Shown: piece after piece, positions 63,442 to 64,000 of the stretch
How the letters are laid out: every line of letters starts with the position of its first letter
Numbering within the stretch: the first letter of the stretch is position 1
Assembly: GCA_030686115.1 (NCBI GenBank)
Contig: CP131612.1
Location: 1,612,001 to 1,676,000 of the forward strand
Direction of reading: 5' to 3'
Source of the DNA: Psychrobacter cibarius
GTDB taxonomy: Bacteria > Pseudomonadota > Gammaproteobacteria > Pseudomonadales > Moraxellaceae
Length of the DNA: 64,000 nt
Made by a program: the position numbers and the translations under genes
The notes under the pieces: model-generated
The model's input: only the letters and a program-made list of their open reading frames with translations
Told to the model about the DNA's origin: nothing
Database searches by the model: none

Positions 63442-64000
63442 TTACGCAGGCTGTTCAAGCTGTGGACCATCTAAATCGACATTGCAACGCTTGAATTCGG
63501 CTTCAATAGGGCCATTCAAGACTTCCATTGCGCTGCCTTCGCCTTCTGCATTATTGATTTTCATGTACTTGACACCCAGTGGTGATTCCATGAATGTCTG
63601 AATTTCAGTCATCTCCTCTGGAGTAGGGTCAGCCATTGGCGTTGCAATTTCTTCACCATTCATGACGCGCAGTTGCTCATTGCCAAACGTAATCAGCTTT
63701 TTCCCTACCTCTGACGTGTAAAAGCTATCCAGCTCTTTTAACTCTGCATCGGTAAACTGACTCTTATAGAAGCTATCGACTTCGGCTTTACCCAAGTCTT
63801 TATCGCGTGATTCAAGGCAGCTGACTTGCTCTGCACTGAGCGCACCACTATTGATAACTGGTGCGAACAATAGACTGTCGACGGTATCTAGCGTAATCGT
63901 CGTCATGACCAAGTCGTTTTGAGTGACAGGCGCAGGAGCCTCTTTGGTAGCATCAACTTCAGCAGTGCTTGCACTACTGGCGGTGTCTTCGGCGGTGTCT
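63442..64000 (-). CDS. DUF2059-like protein, C-terminal part (truncated by window edge)
   Basis: The frame is open to the window edge, so the start is outside. About 185 residues are visible. A Thr/Ala/Ser-rich linker comes first (visible in the last 90 bases), then a domain with YKSQFTDAELKELDSFYTSEVGKKL and MESPLGVKYMKI, patterns of DUF2059 proteins in which paired helices carry an F-Y-x-S-x-x-G-K motif. Such proteins are usually exported or lipoproteins. The visible Met codons at 63906 and 63912 are probably not the start. Confidence 0.6.
   Translation of the reverse strand, partial: DTAEDTASSASTAEVDATKEAPAPVTQNDLVMTTITLDTVDSLLFAPVINSGALSAEQVSCLESRDKDLGKAEVDSFYKSQFTDAELKELDSFYTSEVGKKLITFGNEQLRVMNGEEIATPMADPTPEEMTEIQTFMESPLGVKYMKINNAEGEGSAMEVLNGPIEAEFKRCNVDLDGPQLEQPA

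Overview
The window looks like a chromosome segment of a Moraxellaceae gammaproteobacterium, most likely Psychrobacter. This is judged from moderate GC, codon use, a recC-recB-recD cluster with unusually long subunits, a split methylcitrate-cycle cluster (prpC, acnD, prpF, prpD) and a cstA / cory-CC-star / ArsA-ATPase cluster. The genus is an inference from gene content; no database search was run.

Positions 1 to about 28,430 are the right-hand part of an integrated contractile-tailed phage; its left end is outside the window. It contains the C-terminal part of a probable tail sheath (3-1115), a baseplate group in W-J-I order (3159-5552), two tail-tube-like paralogues, a hub, a spike ending in HxH and a portal protein (5650-10584), a type IIL restriction-modification gene with its own control region (10881-13709), a 1418-residue DarA/DdrB-like polyvalent protein (13878-18134), further tail genes with a possible +1 frameshift (18134-19936), a lysis cassette (19967-21762), a second polyvalent protein with an LPD1 zincin domain (21907-24426), a NERD-helicase (24758-26656) with a small partner, and a P4-type integrase next to tRNA-Arg(CCT), the probable integration site.

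Four phage transcription units (beginning at genes 2225, 5650, 13878 and 21907) are preceded by the same element, GGAACAC, then exactly 27 nt, then a -10 hexamer of the form yAnAAT, always 29-40 nt before the start codon. This looks like a phage-specific late promoter needing a dedicated activator. Both polyvalent proteins are under it, which fits late synthesis and packaging with the virion. The restriction enzyme and the NERD-helicase are not, which fits expression in the lysogen. The prophage thus appears to carry both anti-restriction proteins for its own entry and restriction/defence genes that would protect the lysogen.

Positions 28,431-64,000 are host backbone: tRNA-Arg, two hypothetical proteins, RecBCD with a MepB-like gene, hpt, cstA with cory-CC-star and an ArsA-type ATPase, a DUF3482 GTPase and DUF2868 membrane protein pair, an SDR oxidoreductase, and a mostly leftward propionate-degradation region (prpC, acnD, prpF, prpD) interrupted by a Sel1 lipoprotein, a HEPN-like protein, an ABC exporter and an ElaA-like acetyltransferase. 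The last gene is cut by the window edge.
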